Shown in pieces: positions 10,382-19,545 of a stretch of DNA of 41,572 bases. Source of the DNA: Rikenellaceae bacterium (GTDB lineage Bacteria; Bacteroidota; Bacteroidia; Bacteroidales; Rikenellaceae); contig JAJQEF010000049.1 of NCBI GenBank assembly GCA_021201795.1, positions 1 through 41,572 of the forward strand. Reading direction: 5' to 3'. The first letter of the stretch is position 1, and every line of letters starts with the position of its first letter. The notes beneath the pieces were generated by a model. The model had not been told where the DNA came from. It saw only the letters and a list, made by a program, of their open reading frames with translations, and did not search any database. The position numbers were made by a program, and so were the translations under genes.

Positions 10382-11235
10382 TCCGCACGCTCTTTGATAA
10401 CTATATCGCTCATTTCAGTCACATGTCCCAGCCATCCTTTCATAATTACCGCGGGAGAATGCGTGGACATTATCAGTTGTACATTCGGGTTAAGGGTTCG
10501 TATATTCTCGATCAGAGTGCCCTGCCAGTCGAAATGAAGAGATATTTCCGGTTCGTCCATAAGCAGGATGTAAGGTTTGTAATCCTGCGTTAGAACGGTC
10601 GTAAGGATCAGCAATAACTGCTTCTCTCCGGAAGATAACATATAAACTGATATTTTTTGCTTCCCCTTATAAAAACATATTTCGTCGCTTTCGCGGTCGA
10701 TCACGGATCCAGTCTGGGCGAACAGTTTGTCCATCATATCGAAGAACAGGGTTCGGTGTCCGGTAATTTTATCCAATTCTTCCTGGGGCGCCCTGCTCTG
10801 CAGAAGATGTATCATATTACGGGATTGCTCCAGCTGGTATGACATATATCTCCGCTGAACCATATAAAGCTCCCAATCGAGTTCCGTACGGACAAAACCG
10901 TCGGACAGTCTCTGCATCGCTTCAAGTTCTTTCATCCGATTGTCGAATGTGCTGACGACATCTATACTGTAATCGGACAGTTTATTACCTCCTCCCGAAA
11001 CGAGCATCTCCCCGTTTTCGAATATAACATCGATCTCTTCTATAACGCCGCGGATCTGCGGAGGCAATTCTTTGGAACGGAGAATTTCCACCAGAGAACG
11101 GATGACTGTGCTCTTACCGCTTCCGTTGATCCCGGAAAGAATGTTCACATCGGGATTCAGGTGCCATTCCAGGTCGTATTTTCCCCATAGTCCTTTTATG
11201 GCAACTGTCTTTATATAGTTATGATTTTCACTCAT
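10378..11235 (-). CDS. ABC/SMC-like AAA ATPase (AAA_15/AAA_21 type)
   Basis: A 285-residue ATPase counted from ATG 11235; a TTG seven codons upstream (11256) is less likely. It has Walker A GINGSGKST, the ABC signature SSGEKQ, Walker B ILLMDEPEISLH, and STHSP as the switch histidine. The coiled region between Walker A and the signature is short, as in OLD and AriA-like ATPases and unlike true SMC proteins. It is coupled by ATGA to the DUF4435 gene. All ATPase motifs are intact. The pair could be a defence module, or a DNA-repair pair kept in Bacteroidales; the sequence alone does not decide. Confidence 0.85.
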   Translation of the reverse strand: MSENHNYIKTVAIKGLWGKYDLEWHLNPDVNILSGINGSGKSTVIRSLVEILRSKELPPQIRGVIEEIDVIFENGEMLVSGGGNKLSDYSIDVVSTFDNRMKELEAMQRLSDGFVRTELDWELYMVQRRYMSYQLEQSRNMIHLLQSRAPQEELDKITGHRTLFFDMMDKLFAQTGSVIDRESDEICFYKGKQKISVYMLSSGEKQLLLILTTVLTQDYKPYILLMDEPEISLHFDWQGTLIENIRTLNPNVQLIMSTHSPAVIMKGWLGHVTEMSDIVIKERAE

Positions 11236-11354
11236 GATATCCGTATTGTTATACAAAAAACACTCCTTAAAATTAATAAATTATACGGTTTTTATTAACT
11301 TTCGCTCAAATTTATTTTTCATATCCTGCACAGGGGTATAATCTTTACGACAGA

Positions 11355-11720
11355 ATGAAGGAAATAATACTTGTCGGAGCAGGCGGCTTCACCGGGAGTA
11401 TTGCACGCTACGGACTTACTTTGCTTATAAAGACAGCCGTGCCCGCAATGATTTTCCCGTTACCGACATTTATTGTAAATTTACTCGGATCACTACTTAT
11501 CGGGCTTCTGTTCCCTGTTCTATCGAACAACGGGAACATTATGCTTCTATGTATAGTAGGGTTCTGCGGCGGTTTTACCACTTTTTCGACATTCTCCATG
11601 GAGAACCTGATACTGATAAAGGAGGGACAGTGGACAATGGCCCTTATATATATTTTACTGAGTGTTGTTTTGTGCATAGCCGGCGCCTTCGCCGGAATGG
11701 CCCTCGGATCCAGATTATGA
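11355..11720 (+). CDS. crcB: Fluoride ion channel CrcB/FluC
   Basis: A 121-residue protein with four membrane helices. It carries the family motifs GGFTGSIARY, TFIVNLLGSLLIG (with the conserved Asn) and GGFTTFSTFS, which line the fluoride pore in CrcB/FluC dimers. It lets toxic fluoride leave the cell. It is the first gene of a plus-strand cluster and ends 25 nt before pta with no terminator between, so it is probably co-transcribed with pta and ackA. No fluoride riboswitch is evident in the 119-nt leader. Confidence 0.93.
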   Translation: MKEIILVGAGGFTGSIARYGLTLLIKTAVPAMIFPLPTFIVNLLGSLLIGLLFPVLSNNGNIMLLCIVGFCGGFTTFSTFSMENLILIKEGQWTMALIYILLSVVLCIAGAFAGMALGSRL

Positions 11721-11745
11721 ATTGAAACTAAAAATAAAAAATATT

Positions 11746-12756
11746 ATGGAGTTTGTTGAACAAATAAAGGCGAAAGCGAGACAGAACAAAAAAAGAATAG
11801 TGCTGCCCGAAGCACCGGAAGAAAGGAATATCAAGGCAGCGGATATTATCCTTAAGGAAGATTTTTGCGACCTTATACTTATAGGCTCGCCTGAAGAGAT
11901 AAAAAAAAAGGCTTACGAATATAATCTCGAGAATATAGACAAGGCTACGATCGTAGACCCTGAGAACAATCCGAAAAAGGAAGAATATATAGAACTTATG
12001 CTTCAGTTAAGGGGAAGCAAAGGATTGACGCGCGAACAGGCTGAAAAACTGATCGTAAATCCGTTATACCTTGCAGCTATCATGATCAAGGCGGGTGATG
12101 CCGACGGAGAAGTAGCAGGAGCTAACAATACAACAGGAGACGTCTTGAGACCTGCGTTCCAATACGTAAAAACAAAACCGGGAATCAGCGTAGTTTCCGG
12201 AGCGTTCCTTATGTTCATCCCCGACAACCACTTCGGCGAGAACGGACTTATGGTGTTTGCGGACTGTGCGGTGCATCCTAATCCGACAGCTGCGGAACTT
12301 GCGGAGATAGCGGTATCCACTGGCGAGACGGCAAGATCGATCGCAGGTATCGAGCCGCGTATCGCCATGCTTAGCTTCTCGACCAAAGGTTCGGCTAAAC
12401 ACGAAATGGTAGATAAAGTTGCCGAGGCGACACGCCTGGCCAAAGAGATGGCTCCGGATATGCAGATCGACGGAGAACTCCAGGCTGATGCGGCACTTGT
12501 TCCGGGAATCGCATGCAAGAAGGCTCCTGACAGCCGCGTAGCAGGAAGAGCTAACGTTCTTGTGTTCCCTTCGCTCGACGTAGGAAACATCGCCTACAAA
12601 CTGGTACAGAGGATGGCACGCGCGGAAGCGGTAGGTCCTGTTCTTCAGGGAATGGCCGCTCCGATAAATGACCTTTCAAGAGGATGTTCCATAAGCGACA
12701 TCGTCAGCCTCGTTGCGATCACCGCATGCCAGGCAGGAGGAATGAATTGTAAATAA
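11746..12756 (+). CDS. pta: Phosphate acetyltransferase
   Basis: A 336-residue short-form Pta that interconverts acetyl-CoA and acetyl phosphate. MEFVEQIKAKARQNKKRIVLPEAPEER is an N-terminal start typical of the family, so I place the start at ATG 11746 and not at the TTG at 11722. The C-terminal half has the GSAKHEMVDKV and LQADAALVPGIA segments of the phosphotransacetylase fold. It lacks the extra N-terminal regulatory domains of the long enterobacterial form. It lies 18 nt before ackA, with which it makes the acetate/ATP pathway. Confidence 0.95.
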   Translation: MEFVEQIKAKARQNKKRIVLPEAPEERNIKAADIILKEDFCDLILIGSPEEIKKKAYEYNLENIDKATIVDPENNPKKEEYIELMLQLRGSKGLTREQAEKLIVNPLYLAAIMIKAGDADGEVAGANNTTGDVLRPAFQYVKTKPGISVVSGAFLMFIPDNHFGENGLMVFADCAVHPNPTAAELAEIAVSTGETARSIAGIEPRIAMLSFSTKGSAKHEMVDKVAEATRLAKEMAPDMQIDGELQADAALVPGIACKKAPDSRVAGRANVLVFPSLDVGNIAYKLVQRMARAEAVGPVLQGMAAPINDLSRGCSISDIVSLVAITACQAGGMNCK

Positions 12757-12774
12757 TACCCAAAAAAAAGGAAA

Positions 12775-13989
12775 ATGATAATTCTTGTATTAAACTGCGG
12801 AAGCTCCTCGATTAAATATCAGGTGATCGACATGACTTCCAGCGACAGCAAACTCCTTGCTAAAGGACAAATCGAAAGAATCGGTCTATCCGACGGTGTT
12901 CTCACACACAAACCTGTCGGTAAAGACAAATATGAACTCGTTAAAAGCATACCTGACCACTCGGCAGGGATCAACCTCATAATCAACACTATCACCGACC
13001 CCGACCATGGCGTAATCACAAGCATTGCGGAGCTCGGGGCCGTAGGCCACCGCGTAGCTCACGGAGGTGAATATTTTAAAGAGAGTGCAGTGATCGACAA
13101 ATCGGTTATTCAGAAGATTGAAAGTTGTTTCGATCTTGCACCGCTTCACAACCCTGCACATATGAAAGGCATCCTTTCTATCGAAACGATACTTCCCCAC
13201 GTACCGCAGGTAGCGGTATTCGATACTTCTTTCCACCAGAGTATGCCGGAAAAAAGTTTTCTTTACGCGTTCCCGTACAAATATTACGAACAACACCGCG
13301 TAAGGAAATACGGCTTCCACGGCACTAGCCACAAATTCGTCGCTCAGAGAGCCTGCGAAATGACAGGACTTGATTTCGAAAAATCCAAGATCATTACATG
13401 CCATATAGGCAACGGAGGTTCTGTGACTGCTATTATGAACGGCAAGTCGTTCGATACTTCGATGGGGTTCACTCCGGTAGACGGTCTTATTATGGGCACA
13501 CGTTGCGGAAGTGTAGATCCAGGCGCGATCCTTTATATAGCTGAAAAAGAACAGTTCAGTTGGAGCAGAATGAACGATCTTATCAATAAAGAGTCGGGGG
13601 TTCTCGGTATAACAGGAATCTCTTCCGATATGCGCGACATCGAACATGCGGCCGCCGATGGCAACGAGAGAGCAAAACTTGCACTCGAGATGTACAATAC
13701 ACGTATCAAGAAATTCGTGGGATCATACGCTGCTGAAATGGAAGGCGTCGACCTTATCGTATTTACAGGCGGCGTAGGCGAGAACGAAGGCTCTCTCAGG
13801 GAATTCGTATGTAAGGGCCTCGAATTCATGGGCGTTGAACTCGACTACGAAAAGAATAACGGTCTACGCGGTAAAGACACGATTATTTCCAAACCGGAAT
13901 CACGCGTTAAAGTTACCCTTACATGTACCGATGAAGAACTGGTTATAGCTGCCGACACATTCAGACTCGTTAAAAAACGTTCGGAATAG
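12775..13989 (+). CDS. ackA: Acetate kinase
   Basis: A 404-residue acetate kinase of the ASKHA fold. It makes ATP and acetate from acetyl phosphate. Visible motifs are NCGSSSIKYQ at the N-terminus, GHRVAHGGEYF (substrate arginine), FDTSFHQSMP, YGFHGTSHKF, CHIGNGGSVTAI (phosphate loop) and TGGVGEN. The length is normal. It ends in TAG just before a strong hairpin terminator, which shows that TAG is a working stop codon in this genome. Confidence 0.96.
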   Translation: MIILVLNCGSSSIKYQVIDMTSSDSKLLAKGQIERIGLSDGVLTHKPVGKDKYELVKSIPDHSAGINLIINTITDPDHGVITSIAELGAVGHRVAHGGEYFKESAVIDKSVIQKIESCFDLAPLHNPAHMKGILSIETILPHVPQVAVFDTSFHQSMPEKSFLYAFPYKYYEQHRVRKYGFHGTSHKFVAQRACEMTGLDFEKSKIITCHIGNGGSVTAIMNGKSFDTSMGFTPVDGLIMGTRCGSVDPGAILYIAEKEQFSWSRMNDLINKESGVLGITGISSDMRDIEHAAADGNERAKLALEMYNTRIKKFVGSYAAEMEGVDLIVFTGGVGENEGSLREFVCKGLEFMGVELDYEKNNGLRGKDTIISKPESRVKVTLTCTDEELVIAADTFRLVKKRSE

Positions 13990-14009
13990 TTTTATTATAT
14001 ATAATTAAA

Positions 14010-14037
14010 GCCGCTCTTCATTAAGGGCGGCTTTTTT
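14010..14037 (+). terminator. Terminator of crcB-pta-ackA
   Basis: GCCGCTC (14010-14016) pairs with GGGCGGC (14025-14031), including one T-G wobble, around an 8-nt loop, followed by six T residues. It lies 20 nt after the ackA stop and separates that operon from butyrate kinase. Confidence 0.85.
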
Positions 14038-14053
14038 ATTTCCGTTAAAATGG

Positions 14054-14061
14054 TAAATTTG
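14054..14061 (+). promoter_or_regulatory. -7 box of the buk promoter
   Basis: TAAATTTG matches the Bacteroidota -7 consensus TAnnTTTG exactly. It lies 13 nt before the buk ATG, which predicts a very short leader. No good -33 TTTG is seen; the T-run of the preceding terminator sits there instead. Confidence 0.5.
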
Positions 14062-14074
14062 TCAAAAACGTAAT

Positions 14075-15151
14075 ATGGAAAAACACCTTATACTGGCAAT
14101 AAATTCGGGTTCCACCTCTACAAAAATTGCCATCTACAATAACGACGAGCAGATTTTCGAGAAAACCAACAGGCATTCCAGCGAAGATATGGCTAAATTC
14201 GACAACGTCGCATCCCAATTCGAGTTCCGGAAGGAGCTGATCCTTCAAACGATTGCGGGAGAGGGTATCGACATAAGCAAACTGAATGCGGTAGTGGGAC
14301 GCGGAGGGATTCTCAAACCCATGTCTTCCGGAGTTTATGAAATTAACGAAGCCATTATAGAGGATCTCCTCACAGCAAAGAACGGTGAACATGCGTCCAA
14401 TCTCGGCGCACTGATCGCCAAAGATATTATAAAGAATATTGATGGAGCGCGGGCATTCATAGCGGATCCTGTTGTAGTAGACGAACTTGAAGATGTAGCA
14501 CGCGTAACGGGACATCCGTTATTCAAACGAACCACGGTATTCCATGCCCTTAACCAGAAGGCAGTGGCTAAGGCATACGCAAAGTCGGTATCTGAAAATT
14601 ACGAAAACCTCAACCTTATAGTTGCTCATCTCGGCGGAGGAATATCCGTCGGAGCCCACAGGAACGGCCGGATCATAGACGTCAACAACGCAATAGACGG
14701 AGAAGGATCGTTCTCTCCGGAGAAAGCTGGCAAACTACCTGCACTGCAGGTCGCAGAGCTTTGTTTCAGCGGTAAATACACTTATAAGCAGGTAAAAAAA
14801 ATGATCGTGGGCGAAGGCGGTGTAGTCGCGCATCTTGGAACTAACGATATGATGACAGTCAGAAAAAAGGCTCGTGAAGGCGATCCGAAATGTAAATTGA
14901 TAGTCGACGCGATGCATTACAATATCGGCAAAGAGATAGACGCCATGGCTGCTGTGCTTCACGGCAAAGTAGACGCGATAATCGTAACCGGTGGTATGGC
15001 CCACAGCACAATGACCACTGACGCGATAAAAGAAATGGTGGAATTTATCGCTCCGGTAACGGTTTATCCAGGCGAAGATGAACTCGGCGCGCTGGCATCT
15101 AACGGCCTCAGCGTCCTTCGTGGAGAAGTCGAACCTAAAGAATACAGTTAA
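14075..15151 (+). CDS. buk: Butyrate kinase (or branched-chain acyl kinase)
   Basis: A 358-residue kinase that makes ATP and an acid from butyryl, isobutyryl or isovaleryl phosphate. It belongs to the acetate kinase superfamily but is clearly the Buk type: INSGSTSTKIAIY at the N-terminus, VVGRGGILKPM, HLGGGISVGAHRNGR for phosphate binding, and the long NAIDGEGSFSPE segment. No phosphate butyryltransferase gene is nearby, so the acyl phosphate must come from a ptb gene elsewhere or from the Pta encoded upstream. It has its own promoter box after the ackA terminator. Confidence 0.93.
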   Translation: MEKHLILAINSGSTSTKIAIYNNDEQIFEKTNRHSSEDMAKFDNVASQFEFRKELILQTIAGEGIDISKLNAVVGRGGILKPMSSGVYEINEAIIEDLLTAKNGEHASNLGALIAKDIIKNIDGARAFIADPVVVDELEDVARVTGHPLFKRTTVFHALNQKAVAKAYAKSVSENYENLNLIVAHLGGGISVGAHRNGRIIDVNNAIDGEGSFSPEKAGKLPALQVAELCFSGKYTYKQVKKMIVGEGGVVAHLGTNDMMTVRKKAREGDPKCKLIVDAMHYNIGKEIDAMAAVLHGKVDAIIVTGGMAHSTMTTDAIKEMVEFIAPVTVYPGEDELGALASNGLSVLRGEVEPKEYS

Positions 15152-15226
15152 AAAGACTAAATAAATTTTTATTCGCCGGTCGTGCATATCAGCAAGAATG
15201 GAAAAGCCTCCGGCCTTCCGTATATG

Positions 15227-15234
15227 TAATTTTG
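15227..15234 (+). promoter_or_regulatory. -7 box before the AraC-GyrI gene
   Basis: TAATTTTG is an exact TAnnTTTG match, 19 nt before the ATG at 15254. It suggests the broken regulator gene is still transcribed. No clear -33 box is seen. Confidence 0.45.
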
Positions 15235-15253
15235 CAGTAAAGAACGTCGGATA

Positions 15254-16114
15254 ATGGAAAATAAAGGAACAACCAGAAATGATTACCTCGAACGTCTGAA
15301 TATCGTTATCGAGTACATAGACAATCATCTGGACGAAGAACTGGAACTGAACAGGCTCTCTGATATCTCCAATTTTTCGCCGTACCATTTTCACCGTATA
15401 TTTAAAGCCTACATCGGTGAACCTATTGGTTCGTTCGTAGCAAGGATGAGAGTCGAGACTGCAGCAAGACTTCTCAGGTCCACGGATATTCCTGTGAAGG
15501 AGTTTGCGTACAGCATAGGCTACGAGGTTCCGTCTTCACTTACCAAGGTGTTCCGCCAATATTATTCCATTTCCCCGGCAGACTTCCGGACCAATAAAAA
15601 TTACACGATCATGAAACCATCGCAACTCAATCCCGAGCTTAAAATGAAAGCTCCGGAAATAATCGAGGTACCACCGAAAAAAGCAATCTACATCCGTGCG
15701 GCAGGAGCATACGACTCTGTCGATTATTCAGGAATATGGGGAAGATTATAGCAGTTCGTCAAAGAAAAGAAACTATTTACGGCAGGGATCGAACATATCG
15801 GCATTTACCATGACGACCCTAAAGTCACGGAGAGCGGCAGATTACGTTCAGATCTGTGTCTTGTTATTCACAAATCTGTTCAACCGGAAGGAGAAGTCGG
15901 GGTTAAAGGGATAGCGGGCGGTAAATATGCGATATTTACCTATGTAGGAAGCTATAGCAACCTTGGAATGGTCTACGATACGATTTATGGCAAATGGCTC
16001 GCCGAGAGCGAATACAGCTTGCGCAACGAACCATGCCTTGAAATATACTGCAATAACCCTGAAGTAACTGTTCCGGAGAAACTTAAAACTAAGATCTTCC
16101 TTCCTCTGTTATAA
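15254..16114 (+). pseudogene. AraC-type regulator with GyrI-like domain, split by an in-frame TAG
   Basis: The open frame encodes 286 residues apart from one TAG at 15749-15751. Residues 1 to about 115 are an AraC-type double helix-turn-helix (IDNHLDEELELNRLSDIS, then FSPYHFHRIFKAY and a second helix pair ending SPADFRTNK). The part after the TAG (HIGIYHDDPKVTESGRLRSD and so on to LPLL) is a GyrI-like small-molecule-binding domain and stays in the same frame to TAA 16112-16114. The stop falls at GIWGRL-stop-QFVKEK; a TGG (Trp) to TAG change is one plausible origin. The short product would keep DNA binding but lose most of the ligand domain. Readthrough is possible but unproven. Confidence 0.85.
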
Positions 16115-16150
16115 AAATTAAGGCTGTCGAGTGCTGACAGCCTTAATTTT
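16114..16150. terminator. Bidirectional terminator between the AraC-GyrI and TlpA genes
   Basis: A perfect 15-bp stem (16114-16128 with 16136-16150) around the 7-nt loop GAGTGCT, with A-rich and T-rich flanks. It follows the plus-strand AraC-GyrI stop and the minus-strand TlpA stop, so it serves both convergent genes. Confidence 0.88.
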
Positions 16151-16186
16151 CTTCTTGCAGTACCTTCGATTTTATAGAGACAAGCA

Positions 16187-17395
16187 TCAGTTTTCAGACG
16201 GGGTCCGGAGCTCTATAACCAATACCTTAATTTTTCTTTTTTCTTTTTCAATACTAAATCCGGCTTTAAGAAGTAGATCGTATATTTTATCTATTCCTTG
16301 GCCTTCATGATTAATCTGTAAATCAACATCGTACCGGTTTTCATTTTTCTCTGCCACCACAGGAAATCCAACCTGTTCTTCTATAAAACCACCAATATCT
16401 TGAAGAGTAAGCCGGGAAGCATTAAAATAAAAAGAATTAGAATTTGTCCTGGAACTTCTTTTATAAGATTGATCTGACGAAGAAATTTTTATCGACTCTC
16501 CCTCCTTAACGCCTTTAATAACCCAAACGTCTTTTTCCTGTTCTTCATTGCGTATAGCAAGATCGAAGGCATCGCACACAAATTTTTTGAGCAAGGAGAT
16601 TTTTCCGGGACCTTCTTCGACACAGGAATAAAGTAGATCATATAAATGATCCGGATCGTGAGAATCTATATACGACAATTCTTCCGGATAAAGAATACGG
16701 AATTTGGAATGCGAATATATCGTACTGATAATCTCTAATATATTATAATTCTTCAAGTCGAAACGGTAAGGAGGGTTAGAGTATCGACTTTTCCCGGAAT
16801 ACCCTTCGACCTGTGATTTTTTTAATTGAATTGAAATAAGATTGTGATTTTGCTCTTCCTCGTCATTTTCATTCATAGATCCACTTCCTATATCAATAGC
16901 CGAAGGATTATATTCACCGTTAATTATTTTTTCTATCGTATTCTCGTCAATAAGTTCAGGGTGGGATGTATACACGAACCGGCCTTCAGCATCAAACAAA
17001 ACAGTATGAGGTATTCCATTGTGCGGAAACAATTTATGAAGTGTTTTATCCTTATCGAATATAAAATCAAAGCCATAGTCTTTGGAGTCTATAAAGCTCC
17101 TGGACTTTTTTAAATCATCGCCTGAAACAGCGATTATCCGAACTGCATCTGGAAATTTATCCTGAAGTTTTTGTAAATGCGGCATACTGGTGATACAAGG
17201 TCCGCACCAGTGTTCCCAGAACTCTAACAAAACAATTTTTCCATCAATGCGGTCCATTATGTCATAATCAGACGGATTTTCAGAATTGATCCATAACAGA
17301 TCAATATCCGATATCTCCGGATCGGTAATATTCTTCTGAGCAAATAATACTGCCGGGAATAATAATATAAAACAAAAAACAGAAAATTTCCTCAT
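16187..17395 (-). CDS. Secreted TlpA-like thioredoxin protein with a C-terminal DUF3738-like region
   Basis: A 402-residue protein. Residues 1-19 are a signal peptide (cleavage near LFA-Q). Residues about 45-160 are a TlpA/AhpC-type thioredoxin domain with EHWCGPC (Cys64, Cys67) and the cis-proline in HNGIPHTVLF (Pro129), so a thiol-redox role outside the cytoplasm is likely. Residues about 190-400 are rich in Ser, Lys and Asn; the end (DLQINHEGQ to KIKVLVIEL) resembles DUF3738, but this match is from memory and weak. It stands alone between two terminators. Confidence 0.75.
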   Translation of the reverse strand: MRKFSVFCFILLFPAVLFAQKNITDPEISDIDLLWINSENPSDYDIMDRIDGKIVLLEFWEHWCGPCITSMPHLQKLQDKFPDAVRIIAVSGDDLKKSRSFIDSKDYGFDFIFDKDKTLHKLFPHNGIPHTVLFDAEGRFVYTSHPELIDENTIEKIINGEYNPSAIDIGSGSMNENDEEEQNHNLISIQLKKSQVEGYSGKSRYSNPPYRFDLKNYNILEIISTIYSHSKFRILYPEELSYIDSHDPDHLYDLLYSCVEEGPGKISLLKKFVCDAFDLAIRNEEQEKDVWVIKGVKEGESIKISSSDQSYKRSSRTNSNSFYFNASRLTLQDIGGFIEEQVGFPVVAEKNENRYDVDLQINHEGQGIDKIYDLLLKAGFSIEKEKRKIKVLVIELRTPSEN

Positions 17396-17458
17396 AATCT
17401 CTTTATTTTATTTAATTTAACAACCATAAAGATATAAAATTATTTAAAACATCAAGGC

Positions 17459-17496
17459 AAAAAAAACCGGAATGGAAATTCTCCACCCCGGTTTTT
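17459..17496 (-). terminator. Terminator of dnaK
   Basis: AAAACCGG (17463-17470) pairs with CCGGTTTT (17488-17495). On the minus strand the hairpin is followed by a T-run. It lies 20 nt past the dnaK TAG stop. The inner loop can extend the stem through TGGA/TCCA. Confidence 0.7.
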
Positions 17497-17514
17497 AAAA
17501 TTATACTCGCCTGT

Positions 17515-19431
17515 CTATTTAACCTCTTCGAATTCGACGTCGGTTACATCGTCGCCACTGTTATTCGAAGATTGCGACTGTCCACCTCCGAAGTCCTGAG
17601 GACCGCTTTGAGCCTGATCGTTCTGCGCCTGCTGCGCGCTGTACATATCCTGAGATGCTGCCTGCCAAGCGTTATTAAGCTCTGTGGTATATGTATCTAT
17701 ATCGGCGATATTCTGTGTCTTGTGAGCTTCCTTAAGGTTATTAAGAGCAGAATCTATCGCAGATCTCTTATCTGCCGGGATCTTATCGCCGTATTCGGTC
17801 AACTGTTTCTCGGTAGAGAATATCATACTGTCAGCAGCATTGATCTTATCGACCTTCTCACGCTCCTGTTTGTCTGATTCCTCGTTAGCCTTAGCCTCAT
17901 CGCGCATGCGTTGGATCTCCTGTTCGGTAAGGCCGGAAGAAGCCTCGATACGGACCTTCTGCTCTTTGCCGGTACCTTTATCCCTTGCGGATACATTAAG
18001 GATACCGTTAGCATCGATATCGAAAGTAACTTCGATCTGCGGAACACCGCGTGGAGCAGACGGGATACCGTCCAAATGGAATCGTCCTATGGTTTTATTG
18101 TCGCGCGCCATCTGGCGTTCTCCCTGAAGAATATGTATCTCCACCGAAGGTTGGTTATCCGCCGCCGTGGAGAATGTTTCGCTCTTGCGCGTCGGGATGG
18201 TAGTATTCGCGTCGATGAGCCTTGTAAATACTCCTCCGAGCGTCTCGATACCGAGTGAAAGCGGAGTAACGTCAAGAAGAAGCACATCCTTGACTTCGCC
18301 CGTCAAAACACCTCCCTGTATAGCAGCACCTACAGCAACCACTTCGTCCGGATTGACACCTTTAGAAGGAGCTTTGCCAAAGAAATCTTCTACTACCTTC
18401 TGAATTGCAGGAATACGCGTGGAACCTCCAACGAGAATAACTTCATCGATCTGATTCGCTGATAAACCTGCGTCTTTAAGAGCCTGACGGCACGGTTCGA
18501 TAGTAGCACGGATAAGGCTGTCCGCGAGCTGTTCGAATTTAGCACGCGTCAATGTCGTTACAAGGTGCTGTGGTATACCGTCGATAGGCATAATATAAGG
18601 AAGATTGATCTCGGTGCTTGTGGTACTGGACAATTCGATCTTCGCTTTTTCCGCAGCTTCCTTAAGTCTCTGAAGCGCCATCGGATCATTTCTGAGATCC
18701 ACATTGTGACTGCTTTTGAATTCTTCAGCCAGCCAGTCGATGATAACATGGTCGAAGTCGTCCCCACCGAGATGTGTATCCCCATTGGTCGACTTAACTT
18801 CGAACACACCGTCCCCAAGTTCAAGTATGGATATATCGAATGTACCTCCACCAAGGTCGTATACTGCAATTTTCTGCTCCGTGTTTTTCTTATCGAGACC
18901 GTATGCCAAAGCAGCAGCGGTAGGTTCGTTTATTATACGGCGTACTTTAAGGCCTGCGATCTCTCCGGCTTCTTTAGTAGCCTGACGCTGGGAATCCGAG
19001 AAATATGCAGGAACGGTAATAACCGCTTCAGTTACCGACTGTCCGAGATAATCCTCGGCTGTTTTTTTCATTTTCTGAAGCACCATAGCGGAAATTTCCT
19101 GCGGAGTATACTGCCGTCCGTCGATAACTACACGTGGAGTATTATTGTCTCCTTTAACTACTTCATACGATACTCTCGAGATTTCGTTCTGAACTTTATC
19201 GTAAGTTTCTCCCATGAAACGTTTGATGGAAGATACTGTACGCGTCGAGTTAGTGATAGCCTGGCGTTTAGCAGGTTCACCGACTTTACGTTCTCCATTA
19301 TCGGTGAACGCTACTATCGAAGGGGTGGTTCTGTGACCTTCGCTGTTAGGGATAACAACCTGTTCGTTACCTTCCATTACAGCAACGCAAGAATTAGTTG
19401 TTCCCAAATCGATACCAATGATTTTTGCCAT
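17515..19431 (-). CDS. dnaK: Molecular chaperone DnaK (Hsp70)
   Basis: A 638-residue Hsp70, full length. It has [16 protein letters not shown] at the N-terminus, the phosphate motifs [15 protein letters not shown] and [13 protein letters not shown], the substrate-binding domain from about residue 390, and a Gln/Ser/Asn-rich tail ending DVEFEEVK. It folds and protects proteins with DnaJ and GrpE, neither of which is encoded nearby. The gene stands alone with its own promoter region and terminator. It ends in TAG directly after the invariant EEVK tail, so TAG is a true stop here. Confidence 0.98.
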   Translation of the reverse strand: MAKIIGIDLGTTNSCVAVMEGNEQVVIPNSEGHRTTPSIVAFTDNGERKVGEPAKRQAITNSTRTVSSIKRFMGETYDKVQNEISRVSYEVVKGDNNTPRVVIDGRQYTPQEISAMVLQKMKKTAEDYLGQSVTEAVITVPAYFSDSQRQATKEAGEIAGLKVRRIINEPTAAALAYGLDKKNTEQKIAVYDLGGGTFDISILELGDGVFEVKSTNGDTHLGGDDFDHVIIDWLAEEFKSSHNVDLRNDPMALQRLKEAAEKAKIELSSTTSTEINLPYIMPIDGIPQHLVTTLTRAKFEQLADSLIRATIEPCRQALKDAGLSANQIDEVILVGGSTRIPAIQKVVEDFFGKAPSKGVNPDEVVAVGAAIQGGVLTGEVKDVLLLDVTPLSLGIETLGGVFTRLIDANTTIPTRKSETFSTAADNQPSVEIHILQGERQMARDNKTIGRFHLDGIPSAPRGVPQIEVTFDIDANGILNVSARDKGTGKEQKVRIEASSGLTEQEIQRMRDEAKANEESDKQEREKVDKINAADSMIFSTEKQLTEYGDKIPADKRSAIDSALNNLKEAHKTQNIADIDTYTTELNNAWQAASQDMYSAQQAQNDQAQSGPQDFGGGQSQSSNNSGDDVTDVEFEEVK

Positions 19432-19476
19432 GATTTATTGTGTTATTTGTTATTCAAAATCTTTTATTTAAAAGGG

Positions 19477-19493
19477 AACAATCTTTATGCCAA
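19477..19493 (-). promoter_or_regulatory. Candidate sigma-54-type -24/-12 promoter of dnaK
   Basis: On the minus strand TTGGCAT, five bases, then TTGTT matches the TGGCAC-N5-TTGC consensus in spacing and in all but two bases. It lies 46 nt before the dnaK ATG. Sigma-54-like control of heat-shock genes in Bacteroidota is recalled from general knowledge and not shown here. Confidence 0.4.
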
Positions 19494-19545
19494 CAGACTG
19501 TATGCGATTTTACGGTGTCATTACGGCTTACTTTGGCAGACAGCA

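Noticed and set aside
10378-11235. True SMC or RecF protein
   Set aside because: The protein is only 285 residues and lacks long coiled coils; it is paired with a TOPRIM gene as in OLD/PARIS-type modules.
11236-11354. Fluoride riboswitch before crcB
   Set aside because: The leader lacks the GGNGATGG core and the matching helices of the crcB riboswitch.
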